Assembly (NCBI RefSeq): GCF_000685035.1 | Contig: NZ_BAYB01000012.1 | Location: forward strand, 186,001 to 250,000 | Length of the DNA stretch: 64,000 nt | Direction of reading: 5' to 3' | Origin: Paraburkholderia ferrariae NBRC 106233 | GTDB taxonomy: Bacteria > Pseudomonadota > Gammaproteobacteria > Burkholderiales > Burkholderiaceae | In this document: positions 25,351 through 36,464 of the stretch, piece after piece | How positions within the stretch are numbered: position 1 is the first letter of the stretch | How the letters are laid out: every line of letters starts with the position of its first letter | Made by a program: the position numbers and the translations under genes | Notes under the pieces: model-generated | The model's input: only the letters and a program-made list of their open reading frames with translations | Database searches by the model: none | What the model was told of the DNA's origin: nothing

Positions 25351-28300
25351 TCATTCGGGCTGGCCGCCGGGCACGAGCACTTCGCGGCTGCCGTTGATGC
25401 CCATCGGCGAGACGAGCCCCGCCGTTTCCATCTGCTCGACGAGCCGCGCCGCGCGGTTATAGCCGATGCGCAGTTGCCGCTGCACCGAGGAAATCGACGC
25501 GCGCCGCGTGCGCACGACGAAAGCGACGGCCTCGTCGTAGAGCGGGTCCGCTTCGGCTTCGGGGGCGTCGCCGAAGAGATCCTGCGGTGCGCCTTCGGCG
25601 GCGGGGCCGTCGAGAATGCCCTCCACGTACTCCGGCTCGCCGAACTGCTTCAGGTACTCCACCACGGCATGCACTTCCTCGTCGGCCACGAACGCGCCGT
25701 GCACGCGTTGCGGATAGCCCGTGCCGGGCGGCAGGAACAGCATGTCGCCCTGGCCGAGCAGCGACTCGGCGCCCATCTGGTCGAGAATCGTGCGCGAGTC
25801 GATCTTCGAGGACACCTGGAACGCGACGCGCGTGGGAATGTTGGCCTTGATGAGACCGGTGATGACGTCGACCGACGGGCGCTGCGTGGCGAGGATCAGG
25901 TGAATGCCCGCGGCGCGCGCTTTCTGTGCGAGCCGCGCGATCAGTTCTTCGATCTTCTTGCCCGCCACCATCATGAGGTCGGCCAGCTCGTCGATCACGA
26001 CCACGATCATCGGCAGCGGCGAGAGCGGCTCCGGCGCCTCGGGCGTGAGCGAGAACGGATTGCCGATCTTCTTTTCCTGCGCTTCGGCGTCGCGGATCTT
26101 CTGGTTGAAGCCCGCGAGGTTGCGCACGCCCACGGCCGACATCAGCCGGTAGCGCTTTTCCATCTCGCCCACGCACCAGTTGAGCGCGTTGGCGGCGAGC
26201 TTCATGTCGGTGACCACGGGCGCGAGCAGGTGCGGGATGCCCTCGTACACCGAAAGCTCCAGCATCTTCGGGTCGATCATGATGAGCCGCACGTCCTCGG
26301 GCGTGGCCTTGTAGAGGAGCGAGAGGATCATCGCGTTGATCGCGACCGACTTGCCCGAGCCGGTCGTGCCGGCGACGAGCATGTGCGGCGCGCGGGCGAG
26401 ATCGGTGACGATCGGGTGGCCGACGATGTCCTTGCCCATCGCGATGGTGAGCTTCGACTGCGAGCGGTGGTAGGGCGCCGATTCGAGGATTTCCGAGAGG
26501 CGGATCATCTGGCGGCGCGCATTGGGCAACTCGAGCCCCATGCAGGTCTTGCCGGGAATCGTTTCGACCACGCGGATCGACGTGAGGCCGAGGCCCCGCG
26601 AAAGATCCTTCATGAGGCCGACGATCTGGCTGCCGCGCACGCCGAGCGCCGGCTCGACTTCGAAGCGCGTGATGACCGGCCCCGCCGAGGCGCCGACCAC
26701 GGTCACCGGCACCTTGAACTCCTGGAGGCGCTGCTCGATCAACTGGCTGGTTTCGGCGAGCTTTTGCTCGGAGACAGGCTCGATTTCCGACGACGCGCGC
26801 TCGAGCAGATCGAGACCCGGCAGTTCGACGGCCGAGGCCGGGAGCGGCTGGAACTCGAAGCTGGTCGGCGCGTGGCCGCGCACGGGCTGGCGCTGGGCGG
26901 GCTCGGGGGTGGGCGTGGGCGTTGCGTCCGGGGCAATCGCCAGGGGCGCGGCGAATGCCGGGGCGGGATGCGTCGCGGCAATGGGCGGGGCGAGCGGCGC
27001 CACGGTGGGGGAGGGGGCCCACGGAGCCGTTGCCGTTGCCGGTTGCGCGGCGATGCCGAAGTGGGTATCGGCGATGGCGGGTTCGATGTCGCCGGTCGCG
27101 TTCGAGGTGGCCGCCTGCCAGGGGGCGGTGGTCAACGGCTCCAGGTTTTCGTGCGGATGCGCGAGTGCGGCCGGGGGGACATCGGCGGCCGACGCTTCGT
27201 TCGCGGGCTCTGCGGCGAGGGGGCGGGGTGCGTCAGGGACTGCGCGCGGGAAGCGCACGATATTCGAGCCGTCCGCGATGGCGGGCTGGGCTGGCGGCGC
27301 TGGCGGAATCGCGGGCGCCGGGTCCGGTGCGCTTTGCGCTTCTGGCTCACTTGCGAATTCCACGGCAGCCGGTTCGGGCGTCAGCACGACGGACGTAAAG
27401 TCATACGCTGGCGGCTCATCAGCCGGAGCGGTTTCGGACGGCGTTGCGTCGGCGGCTTCGTCGTCGAGCAGGGTCCACGGCGCGAGACCGTGTTCGCTTT
27501 CCGGCCATGCCGGTCGTGCAGGGAAGGGTTGCGGCGCGGCGGATGCCGCAGGCGTGTTCAGGCGCGCTGCGTCGAGCCATGTCGTGGCGGGCGCCGGTGC
27601 GCGCGGCAGCGTGACGGGATCGGCGTGCAGCGGGGCAGCGGTGGACTGCGGTGAGGCGGTCGCCGCCGTATCGAGCATGTCCCAAGGCGACGCTTCGGCT
27701 GGCTCAACGGCTTCAGGCGTCGCGGCGATATCGAAAGCAGGCGCCAGGCCGGTGCTTGCGGCCAATGCGGCGTCAGGCACGGCAAGCGCTGCCGGAGCCT
27801 CGACGGCAGGCGCGGGCGCAGCCGCAGCGAAGGTGTGCTGTGCGGTGTCGTTGCTGTCGGGCTGGGTGCCCGGGATTGGCGTGTTCGGCGCTGTCGGGGG
27901 CGTATCTGCCGGCTCGTCGTGCGCAGGCGTCAGCGAGTGTCGATCGAAAGCCGGCATCGCATCGTAGGCGGCCATGGCCTGCGCCGCCGTTGCTGGCGGT
28001 TCGCTCGGGTCATGCGGCACGGTCGCCGGCAGGGTTGCCTCGTCGGCCTGCGCCGCGCTGGCGGTGGTCCGCGCATCCGGCAGCAACTCGACCGCGGACC
28101 CGGCAACAACCGGTGTCAACACGGGTGCAGTCGCCACAGGCATCAACTCGCGCGCCCCGGTCTCGTTTGCCGTCGGCGCAGCAGCCTCTGCCGCGCGCGC
28201 AGTGTGCTCTTCGATCGTATTGCGCCGTGCGAGGCTGGCACCGGCCAGCGTCGTCCAGCGCGCGGCGTTTTCCTCGATGGAGCGCAGCGTTTCGAGCACG

Positions 28301-29643
28301 CTCGTCGAGAGCGGTTCGCGCGCAGTGGGCGCCGTCGAGGCCGAAGGCCGCGAGAAAGCCGGGGAAACGGCCGGGGCCGGCGTCTGCGCGCGAGGCGTGG
28401 CCGCCTGCGTGCGCATCGCATTGCGTGCGGAGGGCGTAGGCCAGACGAACGGGCGTGGCGGCTTGGGCCGAGGCGCGGGCGGGATGCTGGCGGCCGCGCG
28501 CGCCGCCGTGCTGCCGGCGACAGGAGGCGGGGCGCTGCGACGCACCGGCGCGGGAGTCGCGAACGGCGAAGTCAGCGGATCGAGCGGCGCGGCAGCCGTG
28601 GCCGCGAAGCTGCGCACGGCGGCACTGGCTGCGGCGGCGGCCTGCGACTGCTGCAACGCCGCCGATGCCGACGACGCAACGGGCCGTGCGCCCGGCACAG
28701 GGGGTCTCGCCGTTTCGGTGCGCCAATGCGACGGTCCGGCGGACGGTTGCGCGGGTGGTTGTGCGGCAGCGGGCGCCGCAGGGTTAGCAGGCGCAACGGC
28801 CGGCGCCATCGGACGGCGGTTGTCGCCAGGCGCGGCGGCTGCGTTACGAACCGGGTTGCCCGAGGGCTCGCGCAGCCATCCCGCGGGCGCGACGGGTTCG
28901 GTGCGCGCCCAGGCGGGCGGGGTGTCCGCACCGCCGGAAAGGCTCGGTTCGACGCGCGAGCCGGGCGCCGCCGGGCGTGCCGCCGCGTTGTCGGCAGTGG
29001 CCTTGCCTGCCGCTGGTGCTGGCATTGCGGCCGCACTGGCCCTGGTCGTCGCAGCGGCTGCAGCCGCCGCAGTGGCACCCGCTGCACCGGCCCCTGCGCG
29101 GGCGCCGCTGGCCGGCGGTCGCCACACGGTCGGGCGCCGGCGCCGCGAGCCGTCGAGCGTCGTCGGCGTATTGAGCGTACCCACGCCCGTGAGGCTATGC
29201 GTCGCGAGCGCGTCCTCGGCGAGCGCCCGGCGGCCGCGCGGCGCGATGTTGTTGCCGTCTTCGCTGCGCGCCCGGAGATTGAGGCCGAGGCCGAGCGACA
29301 CGTCCGCCCAGGCCAGCACGTCGCGCCAGCGGAAATCGACGAGCCACGGCAGGCTCACGAAGAAGAGGGCCGCCATGACGAGCCCCGTGACCGCCCGGCC
29401 GGCGAGGCCGCCCAGCCCGGACGCGAGCGCGTGGCCTAGCGCATCGAACCCGGCGATGTCGATGAGCGTCGCTTCGAGCGTGCAGCTTGCGACGAGCACG
29501 CAGAAAAAGCCGAGCCAGAGCCGGATCGTGCCCGGTCCGCGCAGGCCCGCGCCGCCCGGCAGGACGGTCCTGACGAGGCGCCAGACGAGGGGGATGAACC
29601 AGACGGACGAGACGCCGAACCAGCCAGGAACTACCGTGTGCAT
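25351..29643 (-). CDS. ftsK: DNA translocase FtsK, extra-long paralogue
   Basis: A 1430-residue inner-membrane DNA pump linked to division and chromosome segregation. Hydrophobic segments lie near 11-28, 43-62 and 84-102, apparently three instead of the usual four. Residues about 150-950 are an Ala/Pro-rich, low-complexity linker. The motor (about 957-1360) contains Walker A GTTGSGKS (1092-1099), [18 protein letters not shown], Walker [13 protein letters not shown] and [12 protein letters not shown]. The last 65 residues form the winged-helix gamma domain that reads KOPS sites and contacts XerD. Burkholderia genomes typically carry a shorter FtsK (about 770 residues) as well, so this is probably the second copy. 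Repetitive linker DNA makes large antisense open frames here. Confidence 0.93.
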   Translation of the reverse strand: MHTVVPGWFGVSSVWFIPLVWRLVRTVLPGGAGLRGPGTIRLWLGFFCVLVASCTLEATLIDIAGFDALGHALASGLGGLAGRAVTGLVMAALFFVSLPWLVDFRWRDVLAWADVSLGLGLNLRARSEDGNNIAPRGRRALAEDALATHSLTGVGTLNTPTTLDGSRRRRPTVWRPPASGARAGAGAAGATAAAAAAATTRASAAAMPAPAAGKATADNAAARPAAPGSRVEPSLSGGADTPPAWARTEPVAPAGWLREPSGNPVRNAAAAPGDNRRPMAPAVAPANPAAPAAAQPPAQPSAGPSHWRTETARPPVPGARPVASSASAALQQSQAAAAASAAVRSFAATAAAPLDPLTSPFATPAPVRRSAPPPVAGSTAARAAASIPPAPRPKPPRPFVWPTPSARNAMRTQAATPRAQTPAPAVSPAFSRPSASTAPTAREPLSTSVLETLRSIEENAARWTTLAGASLARRNTIEEHTARAAEAAAPTANETGARELMPVATAPVLTPVVAGSAVELLPDARTTASAAQADEATLPATVPHDPSEPPATAAQAMAAYDAMPAFDRHSLTPAHDEPADTPPTAPNTPIPGTQPDSNDTAQHTFAAAAPAPAVEAPAALAVPDAALAASTGLAPAFDIAATPEAVEPAEASPWDMLDTAATASPQSTAAPLHADPVTLPRAPAPATTWLDAARLNTPAASAAPQPFPARPAWPESEHGLAPWTLLDDEAADATPSETAPADEPPAYDFTSVVLTPEPAAVEFASEPEAQSAPDPAPAIPPAPPAQPAIADGSNIVRFPRAVPDAPRPLAAEPANEASAADVPPAALAHPHENLEPLTTAPWQAATSNATGDIEPAIADTHFGIAAQPATATAPWAPSPTVAPLAPPIAATHPAPAFAAPLAIAPDATPTPTPEPAQRQPVRGHAPTSFEFQPLPASAVELPGLDLLERASSEIEPVSEQKLAETSQLIEQRLQEFKVPVTVVGASAGPVITRFEVEPALGVRGSQIVGLMKDLSRGLGLTSIRVVETIPGKTCMGLELPNARRQMIRLSEILESAPYHRSQSKLTIAMGKDIVGHPIVTDLARAPHMLVAGTTGSGKSVAINAMILSLLYKATPEDVRLIMIDPKMLELSVYEGIPHLLAPVVTDMKLAANALNWCVGEMEKRYRLMSAVGVRNLAGFNQKIRDAEAQEKKIGNPFSLTPEAPEPLSPLPMIVVVIDELADLMMVAGKKIEELIARLAQKARAAGIHLILATQRPSVDVITGLIKANIPTRVAFQVSSKIDSRTILDQMGAESLLGQGDMLFLPPGTGYPQRVHGAFVADEEVHAVVEYLKQFGEPEYVEGILDGPAAEGAPQDLFGDAPEAEADPLYDEAVAFVVRTRRASISSVQRQLRIGYNRAARLVEQMETAGLVSPMGINGSREVLVPGGQPE

Positions 29644-29820
29644 GCGATAAATCTACGTAGGGAAGAAGTGCAACGCGTCGAGTGTAACGGTTCGGCCGGC
29701 TCGGGCCGAACTGCGGGTTGCGGCTACGCCACGCCGGCTTCGCGCCGGCGGGCGCAGTTCAAGGTACAAGCCCGGTGCAGACGGAGCCGGCGCATGTTGC
29801 CGAACGCCACCGTACGCCGC

Positions 29821-30489
29821 TCACTGGCGCGGCTCGGCCGCATTCTTGTCCGCGGGCGGATGCGTGAAGGTGAGGCGGTCGCCGTCTTCGAGAATGAGCA
29901 GGAGCGCCTGGGGCTCGTCCATCTGCACGCCGGTGCGCGCAATGTGCGCGAGGGCGTCGAGATAGGCGCCTTCGATTTCGCCGCCCGCGCCGGCGCATGC
30001 CATGCGCGTGCCCGCGAGCGGTCCGAACGAGAGCAGGCCGTTCTTGAGCATATAGGTGCCCGTGTAGCGGTTGCAGCCCGAGAAGCCGCTCGCGCGGCGC
30101 AGGCCGGTGGCGGTCGAGAGATCGAGCGTGATCGGGCGGGCGTTCTGCGGCGTGCCGGGCGCAGCGGCGGTGGGGCTGCTGGCCGTCCCGGCGGTAGCGG
30201 CAGCGGTATCGGCCGCGCCCGGCACGGCGCGCAGCGTGCCGTCGGCCTGCTTCCATTGCACGAGCTGCCACTGGGTGTTGTCGAGCAGTTGCGTGGCGGC
30301 GGGCGTATAGGGGTCGGGCGGCGGCGCGGACGAATCGTGGTGCACCGGCATCTTGCAGGCGGCGAGCATCAGCGCGGCGGCGAGGGGCGCCAGGCGCGAG
30401 GCGATCAGTCCCGCGCGCAGGCGCGGCGGGCGCGGGGCAGGGCGCCCGGATGGGCGCGCGCTCAAACGCGCGCTCGAACGATTAGGCAT
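29821..30489 (-). CDS. META-domain (HslJ-like) lipoprotein
   Basis: A 222-residue protein. The basic start, hydrophobic stretch and lipobox LAAC near residue 45 indicate a lipoprotein. After an Ala/Thr/Pro linker, the META domain starts LLDNTQWQLVQWK and contains the signature SGFSGCNRYTGTY and GTRMACAG. HslJ in E. coli is an outer-membrane heat-inducible META protein linked to novobiocin resistance; no function is assigned here. The start at 30489 (MPNRSSARL) is preferred over 16 extra upstream residues. It is divergent from purT. Confidence 0.82.
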   Translation of the reverse strand: MPNRSSARLSARPSGRPAPRPPRLRAGLIASRLAPLAAALMLAACKMPVHHDSSAPPPDPYTPAATQLLDNTQWQLVQWKQADGTLRAVPGAADTAAATAGTASSPTAAAPGTPQNARPITLDLSTATGLRRASGFSGCNRYTGTYMLKNGLLSFGPLAGTRMACAGAGGEIEGAYLDALAHIARTGVQMDEPQALLLILEDGDRLTFTHPPADKNAAEPRQ

Positions 30490-30700
30490 CGCATCGGTCC
30501 TCGTCGTAGACAGCAAAAAAGCGGCAGAAAACAGCAAAGGCGTAAGCGTAACGCAGTCCGGGGTCTGCGCGCGAGCGCAAAGGCCGCATTAGCGTGCTTC
30601 GCGGCGCCTTTCCACTCATGTGGCGAGCGGCGCGGCGCGGGGGCGGCGTGTTAACATCGGCGCTCTTTCGTATCGTGCAACACCGCATTCCGGAGACATC

Positions 30701-31933
30701 ATGGAGATCATGCAATCGGTCAGGCGCATCGGCACGCCGCTGTCCGCGTCGGCCACGCGCGTCATGCTGCTGGGCGCCGGCGAGCTGGGCAAGGAAGTGA
30801 TCATTGCGCTGCAGCGGCTCGGCGTCGAAGTGATCGCCGTGGACCGCTACGAGAACGCGCCGGGCCACCAGGTCGCGCACCGGGCCCACGTGATCGACAT
30901 GACCGATCCGCAAGCGCTGCGCGCGCTGATCGATGCCGAGCGCCCGCATCTCGTCGTGCCCGAGATCGAGGCGATTGCCACCGACGCGCTCGCCGCCGTG
31001 GAATCCGAACGCGTGGCCGAGGTCATTCCCACCGCGCGCGCCGCGCAACTCACCATGAACCGCGAGGGCATCCGCCGCCTCGCCGCCGAGGAGCTCGGCC
31101 TGCCGACTTCGCCCTATGCGTTTGCCGATTCGCTCGACGAACTGAAGGCGGGTGTCGCCAAGGTGGGCTACCCGTGCGTGGTGAAGCCGGTGATGTCGTC
31201 TTCGGGCAAGGGGCAGTCGGTGGTGAAGAGCGAAGCCGACGTCGAGCGCGCGTGGGAGTACGCGCTCGCGGGCGGGCGCGTGAACCGCGGCCGCGTGATC
31301 GTCGAGGGCTTCATCCGCTTCGACTACGAGATCACGCAGCTCACCGTGCGCGCGATCGATCCGGCGAGCGGCCAGGTTCAGACGTACTTCTGCGATCCGA
31401 TCGGCCATCTGCAGGTGGACGGCGACTACGTGGAGTCCTGGCAGCCCCAGCCGATGAGTCCGAAGGCGCTCGAACGTTCGCGCGAGATCGCGCACAAGGT
31501 GACCGGGTCGCTCGGCGGCCGCGGCCTCTTCGGCGTCGAGCTGTTCGTGCGCGGCGACGAGGTCTGGTTCTCCGAGGTGAGCCCGCGCCCGCACGACACG
31601 GGGCTCGTGACGCTCGCCTCGCAGCGCTTCTCGGAGTTCGAGCTGCATGCGCGCGCGATTCTCGGGCTGCCTGTCGATACGACGGCGCGCGGCCCGGGCG
31701 CATCGGCCGTGATCTACGGCGGCCTCGAGGCGCAAGGGATCGCGTTTGAAGGCGTGGCCGAGGCGCTGGCCGTGCCGGGCGCGGACCTGCGGCTGTTCGG
31801 CAAGCCGGAGAGCTTCGTGAAGCGCCGCATGGGCGTGGCGCTCGCGACGGGCGCCGATATCGAAGAGGCGCGCGCGCGTGCCCGGGCGGCGGCCGCCGCC
31901 GTGCGCCCCGTGGCGGGCGACGCTGGCCGGTGA
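30701..31933 (+). CDS. purT: Formate-dependent phosphoribosylglycinamide formyltransferase PurT
   Basis: A 410-residue cytoplasmic ATP-grasp enzyme. It makes formyl-GAR from GAR, formate and ATP, the folate-independent third step of purine synthesis. The start region has [17 protein letters not shown]-grasp residues are visible in [15 protein letters not shown] and in [28 protein letters not shown] lies five bases before the ATG at 30701. TAACAT (30652-30657) could be the -10 element. The next gene starts 2 bases after the stop, so the small lipoprotein may be co-transcribed. purD, the preceding pathway step, is at 57590. Confidence 0.96.
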   Translation: MEIMQSVRRIGTPLSASATRVMLLGAGELGKEVIIALQRLGVEVIAVDRYENAPGHQVAHRAHVIDMTDPQALRALIDAERPHLVVPEIEAIATDALAAVESERVAEVIPTARAAQLTMNREGIRRLAAEELGLPTSPYAFADSLDELKAGVAKVGYPCVVKPVMSSSGKGQSVVKSEADVERAWEYALAGGRVNRGRVIVEGFIRFDYEITQLTVRAIDPASGQVQTYFCDPIGHLQVDGDYVESWQPQPMSPKALERSREIAHKVTGSLGGRGLFGVELFVRGDEVWFSEVSPRPHDTGLVTLASQRFSEFELHARAILGLPVDTTARGPGASAVIYGGLEAQGIAFEGVAEALAVPGADLRLFGKPESFVKRRMGVALATGADIEEARARARAAAAAVRPVAGDAGR

Positions 31934-31935
31934 GT

Positions 31936-32124
31936 ATGCACAGGTCGAAGTCGCTTCGCTGGCTGCGCGTGCTCGTGGCGCTCGCGTGCGTGAGCGCCCT
32001 GTCGGGCTGCGGCCTGGCGGCGGCGCCGTGCCGGATCGCTTCGGCGGGGTTGAAGATCGTGCCGCTGGTGGGCCATGCGGCCGCCACGCCGACCGACGCC
32101 TGCGCCGACGCGATCGACCCCTGA
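31936..32124 (+). CDS. Small lipoprotein
   Basis: A 62-residue protein starting MHRSKSLRWLR, with a hydrophobic stretch and the lipobox LSGC at about residue 26. The short mature part contains CRIASAGLKIVPLVGHAAA and two more cysteines. It resembles small lipoproteins often seen in Burkholderiaceae (perhaps DUF6726, from memory). A GTG six bases upstream overlaps the purT stop and is an alternative start. Function unknown. Confidence 0.7.
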   Translation: MHRSKSLRWLRVLVALACVSALSGCGLAAAPCRIASAGLKIVPLVGHAAATPTDACADAIDP

Positions 32125-32183
32125 TCGCCGCTTCCCCGTGAGCGCAGCGCGGGGCCGCGACGCGGGCAACGAAGGATGCACCG

Positions 32184-32645
32184 ATGGAGAACGCGATGAA
32201 TAACGCACTGAGCAACGCGGTGACCGGCACACAGCGCAACACAGCGCGCAATACAGCGCGCAACACTAAGCGCAGCGCAAAGCGTGCCGCCTGCGCGGCG
32301 CTCGTGGCGCTGGCCGCCTGCCTGACGGCGGGGGCTGCCGCCGCGGCGCCGCTCGCCGTGAGCGAGATCCAGACGCAGACGCGCCACACGTTCAGCTACA
32401 CCTGCGCGGACGGTAAGACCTTCAAGGTGACTTACCTCAACGCGAAGAACGGCCAGAGCTTTGCGATCCTGCCGGTGGCGGGGCAGAGCCTGCTGTTCGT
32501 CTCGACGATCGCCGCTTCGGGCGTGCGCTACCAGGCCGACCGCTATACGTGGTGGACCAAGGGCCCGCGTGCCGACCTCTACGACGCCACGGCAGGCGAA
32601 AACGCCGCACCGGTGCTCGCCGGCTGCGCCACGATCATGCGCTGA
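32184..32645 (+). CDS. MliC-like lysozyme-inhibitor-fold protein
   Basis: A 153-residue exported protein. The N-terminal 30 residues contain an Asn/Thr/Arg repeat encoded by 12-base DNA repeats (NTARNTARNTKR), then a signal-type hydrophobic stretch ending AAAAA near residue 55. The mature part has FSYTCADGKTFKVTYL, a WWTKGPRADLY loop and a final Cys, matching the MliC/PliC C-type lysozyme inhibitor fold in which the cysteines form a disulfide. Protection of peptidoglycan from host lysozyme is inferred by family. GAAGGA lies seven bases before the ATG. Confidence 0.7.
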   Translation: MENAMNNALSNAVTGTQRNTARNTARNTKRSAKRAACAALVALAACLTAGAAAAAPLAVSEIQTQTRHTFSYTCADGKTFKVTYLNAKNGQSFAILPVAGQSLLFVSTIAASGVRYQADRYTWWTKGPRADLYDATAGENAAPVLAGCATIMR

Positions 32646-32844
32646 GGGAGCGTTCGGGGGTGCATCCGCCGGTGAGGTAAGGCGCGCCGCAAGCCCATAC
32701 ACCTTCCCGGCCTCATCCTCCCGCGCCCGCTTCCCGGCGCGAATTCCGCTGCGGTAGTACGCTGTCGGTCATCCGCGAAGGCCGGCCGCCGCCGCGAGGC
32801 AAGCGTGCGCGACCGGCTGCCCGCTCACGCTTGCGAGGTAGTCG

Positions 32845-34491
32845 ATGAAAGCATCGGATCTGTTCGTGAAGGCGCTCGAAGCCGAAGGCGTCGAATACGT
32901 GTTCGGCATTCCCGGCGAGGAAAACCTCGACCTGCTCGAATCGCTGCGGCGCTCGAAGATCCGCCTGATCGTCACGCGCCACGAGCAGGCCGCGGGCTTC
33001 ATGGCCGCCACCTACGGCCGCCTCACGGGCCGCACCGGCGTGTGTCTCGCCACGCTCGGCCCCGGCGCCACCAACTTCGTCACCGCCGCCGCCTACGCGC
33101 AACTCGGCGGCATGCCCATGCTGATGGTCACGGGCCAGAAGCCCATCAAATCCAGCAAGCAGGGTCACTTCCAGATCGTCGACGTGGTGCGCATGATGGA
33201 GCCGCTCACCAAGTACGCGCGCCAGATCGTCTCCATCGGCAACATTCCCGCGCTCGTGCGCGAGGCGTTCCGCCAGGCCGAGCAGGAGCGGCCGGGCGCC
33301 GTGCATCTCGAACTGCCCGAGGACGTGGCCGACGAAGAAGGCGACGGCAAGCCCATCCCCAAGAGCTACAGCCGCCGTCCCGTGGCCGAGGAAAAGGCCG
33401 TGGCGCATGCCGCGTCGGCGATTGCGTCGGCGCGCCATCCGCTTCTCATGATCGGCGCGGGCGGCAACCGCAAGACCACGCGCAACGTGCTGCGCGAATT
33501 CGTGGACGAAACCGGCATTCCGTTCTTCACCACGCAGATGGGCAAGGGCGTGATCGACGAATCGCACCCGCTGTGGCTCGGCAACGCCACGCTCTCCGAC
33601 GGCGATTTCGTGCATCGCGCGATCGAGCACGCCGACTGCATCATCAACGTGGGCCACGACGTCATCGAAAAACCGCCGTTCTTCATGCGCAGCGCCGAAG
33701 AGAAGACCGTGATCCACGTGAACTTCCTCGGCGCCGAGGTCGATCCCGTGTACTTTCCGCAGATCGAAGTGGTGGGCGACATCGCCAACGCGGTCTGGCA
33801 GTTGAAGGCGAGCCTCAAGGCGCGCGAGCACACGTGGGACTTCGCGCGCTTCGAAGAGATCAAGCGCCACTTCGACGCGCATCTTGCCCGCGGGCAGCAC
33901 GATCCGCGCTTTCCGCTGTACCCGGTGCGGCTCGTGCACGACGTCTACCAGACCATGCCCGCGGACGGCATCCTGTGTCTCGACAACGGCATGTACAAGA
34001 TCTGGTTCGCGCGCTACTACCGCGCGCACGAACCGAACTCGCTGCTGCTCGACAACGCGCTCGCCTCGATGGGCGCGGGGCTGCCTTCGGCGATCGCCAC
34101 GAAGATCGTGCATCCCGAGCGGCGCGTGATGGCCGTCTGCGGCGACGGCGGCTTCATGATGAACTCGCAGGAACTGGAGACGGCGGTGCGCCTGAAGCTG
34201 GACCTCGTGGTGCTGCTGCTGCGCGACGACGCGTTCGGCATGATCCGCTGGAAGCAGGAGAACATGAACTTCCCCGACTACGGCATGACGCTGCAGAACC
34301 CCGACTTCGTGGCGTATGCGCAGAGCTATGGCGCGCACGGCCACCGCGTGAATGCCGCGGACGAACTCGCACCGCTCCTCGCGCAGTGCTTCGCGACGCC
34401 GGGCGTGCACGTGATCGACGTGCCGATCGACTACACCGACAACGAGCGCGTGCTGAACCGCGAGATCAAGCGGCTTTCCGCGCAGCTTTGA
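32845..34491 (+). CDS. Acetolactate-synthase-like ThDP enzyme
   Basis: A 548-residue thiamine-diphosphate enzyme. The N-terminal pyrimidine domain has the catalytic Glu47 in RHEQAAGFMA. The C-terminal domain carries the ThDP/Mg motif from GDGGFMMNSQELETA (from about 432) to the NN-like end. It lacks the regulatory-subunit context of anabolic IlvB and resembles catabolic AlsS or other pyruvate/2-ketoacid-type enzymes. The aldehyde dehydrogenase gene follows after 79 bases, so the pair may form and then oxidise an aldehyde. The true substrate is unknown. Confidence 0.78.
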   Translation: MKASDLFVKALEAEGVEYVFGIPGEENLDLLESLRRSKIRLIVTRHEQAAGFMAATYGRLTGRTGVCLATLGPGATNFVTAAAYAQLGGMPMLMVTGQKPIKSSKQGHFQIVDVVRMMEPLTKYARQIVSIGNIPALVREAFRQAEQERPGAVHLELPEDVADEEGDGKPIPKSYSRRPVAEEKAVAHAASAIASARHPLLMIGAGGNRKTTRNVLREFVDETGIPFFTTQMGKGVIDESHPLWLGNATLSDGDFVHRAIEHADCIINVGHDVIEKPPFFMRSAEEKTVIHVNFLGAEVDPVYFPQIEVVGDIANAVWQLKASLKAREHTWDFARFEEIKRHFDAHLARGQHDPRFPLYPVRLVHDVYQTMPADGILCLDNGMYKIWFARYYRAHEPNSLLLDNALASMGAGLPSAIATKIVHPERRVMAVCGDGGFMMNSQELETAVRLKLDLVVLLLRDDAFGMIRWKQENMNFPDYGMTLQNPDFVAYAQSYGAHGHRVNAADELAPLLAQCFATPGVHVIDVPIDYTDNERVLNREIKRLSAQL

Positions 34492-34570
34492 GGGCGCACG
34501 GCGGCGAGCCGCAGCGCGTAATGAAAACACCGCTGGCAACACTGCCGAAAACACCGCTGGAGAACCCGCC

Positions 34571-36007
<1,437 letters not shown>

Positions 36008-36464
36008 CGGGGCGGGCGCTGGTGTTGCGGCACGATTTTCTGGGCGATGTCCCGGGTCGCTTCCACGGCAGCTTCGCGGACATTTCGGGGCCACAACGCT
36101 GGGCGTGTCCCGGGAGGCCCTGAGGCAGAAGCCGCAGCGTGCTACCACTGGGATTTATGCCAGGGTGCTACAATACCGCGCTTTCGGCGGGGTGCGCCGG
36201 CTGTGCGGGGAACCACCTGGGAACCTCGCGCGTCGCCACGCCGCCGAAGGCGAGCCGGGAGTGCGTGTCCACGTTTTTGCGCCCTCCCGCCTCCGGGCCG
36301 GGCAGGCGGTGCGAGAAACGCCGCTCCGGCCGTACGCCGGTGACTTGCGCCGGGCGTACCCCTTGCGGCCCGCCGGGCCGCAAGCCGCGACCCGCGATCC
36401 GTCCAGGCGGGCGGCGCCCATGCCGCCCTGCCATGCGCCCCGGCGCCTTTATAGCGAAGCCACC
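36008..36464. other. Long region upstream of rhlE: promoter and leader
   Basis: 457 bases without a convincing gene. GTGCTAC occurs twice (from 36139 and 36165). TACAAT at 36169-36174 is a good -10 element with a weak -35. Transcription from it would give a GC-rich leader of about 285 bases before rhlE. Long leaders regulate some RNA-helicase genes in other bacteria; whether this one does is unknown. Confidence 0.45.
36169..36174 (+). promoter_or_regulatory. Candidate -10 element for rhlE
   Basis: TACAAT in an AT-richer patch of otherwise GC-rich sequence. The hexamer 17 bases upstream (CACTGG) is a poor -35. Confidence 0.45.

Noticed and set aside
25348-29650. Several plus-strand open frames of 480-770 codons opposite ftsK
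   Set aside because: They result from the Ala/Pro-rich, stop-poor linker DNA of ftsK. Sequences are low-complexity Arg/Gly/Ala mixtures without domains.
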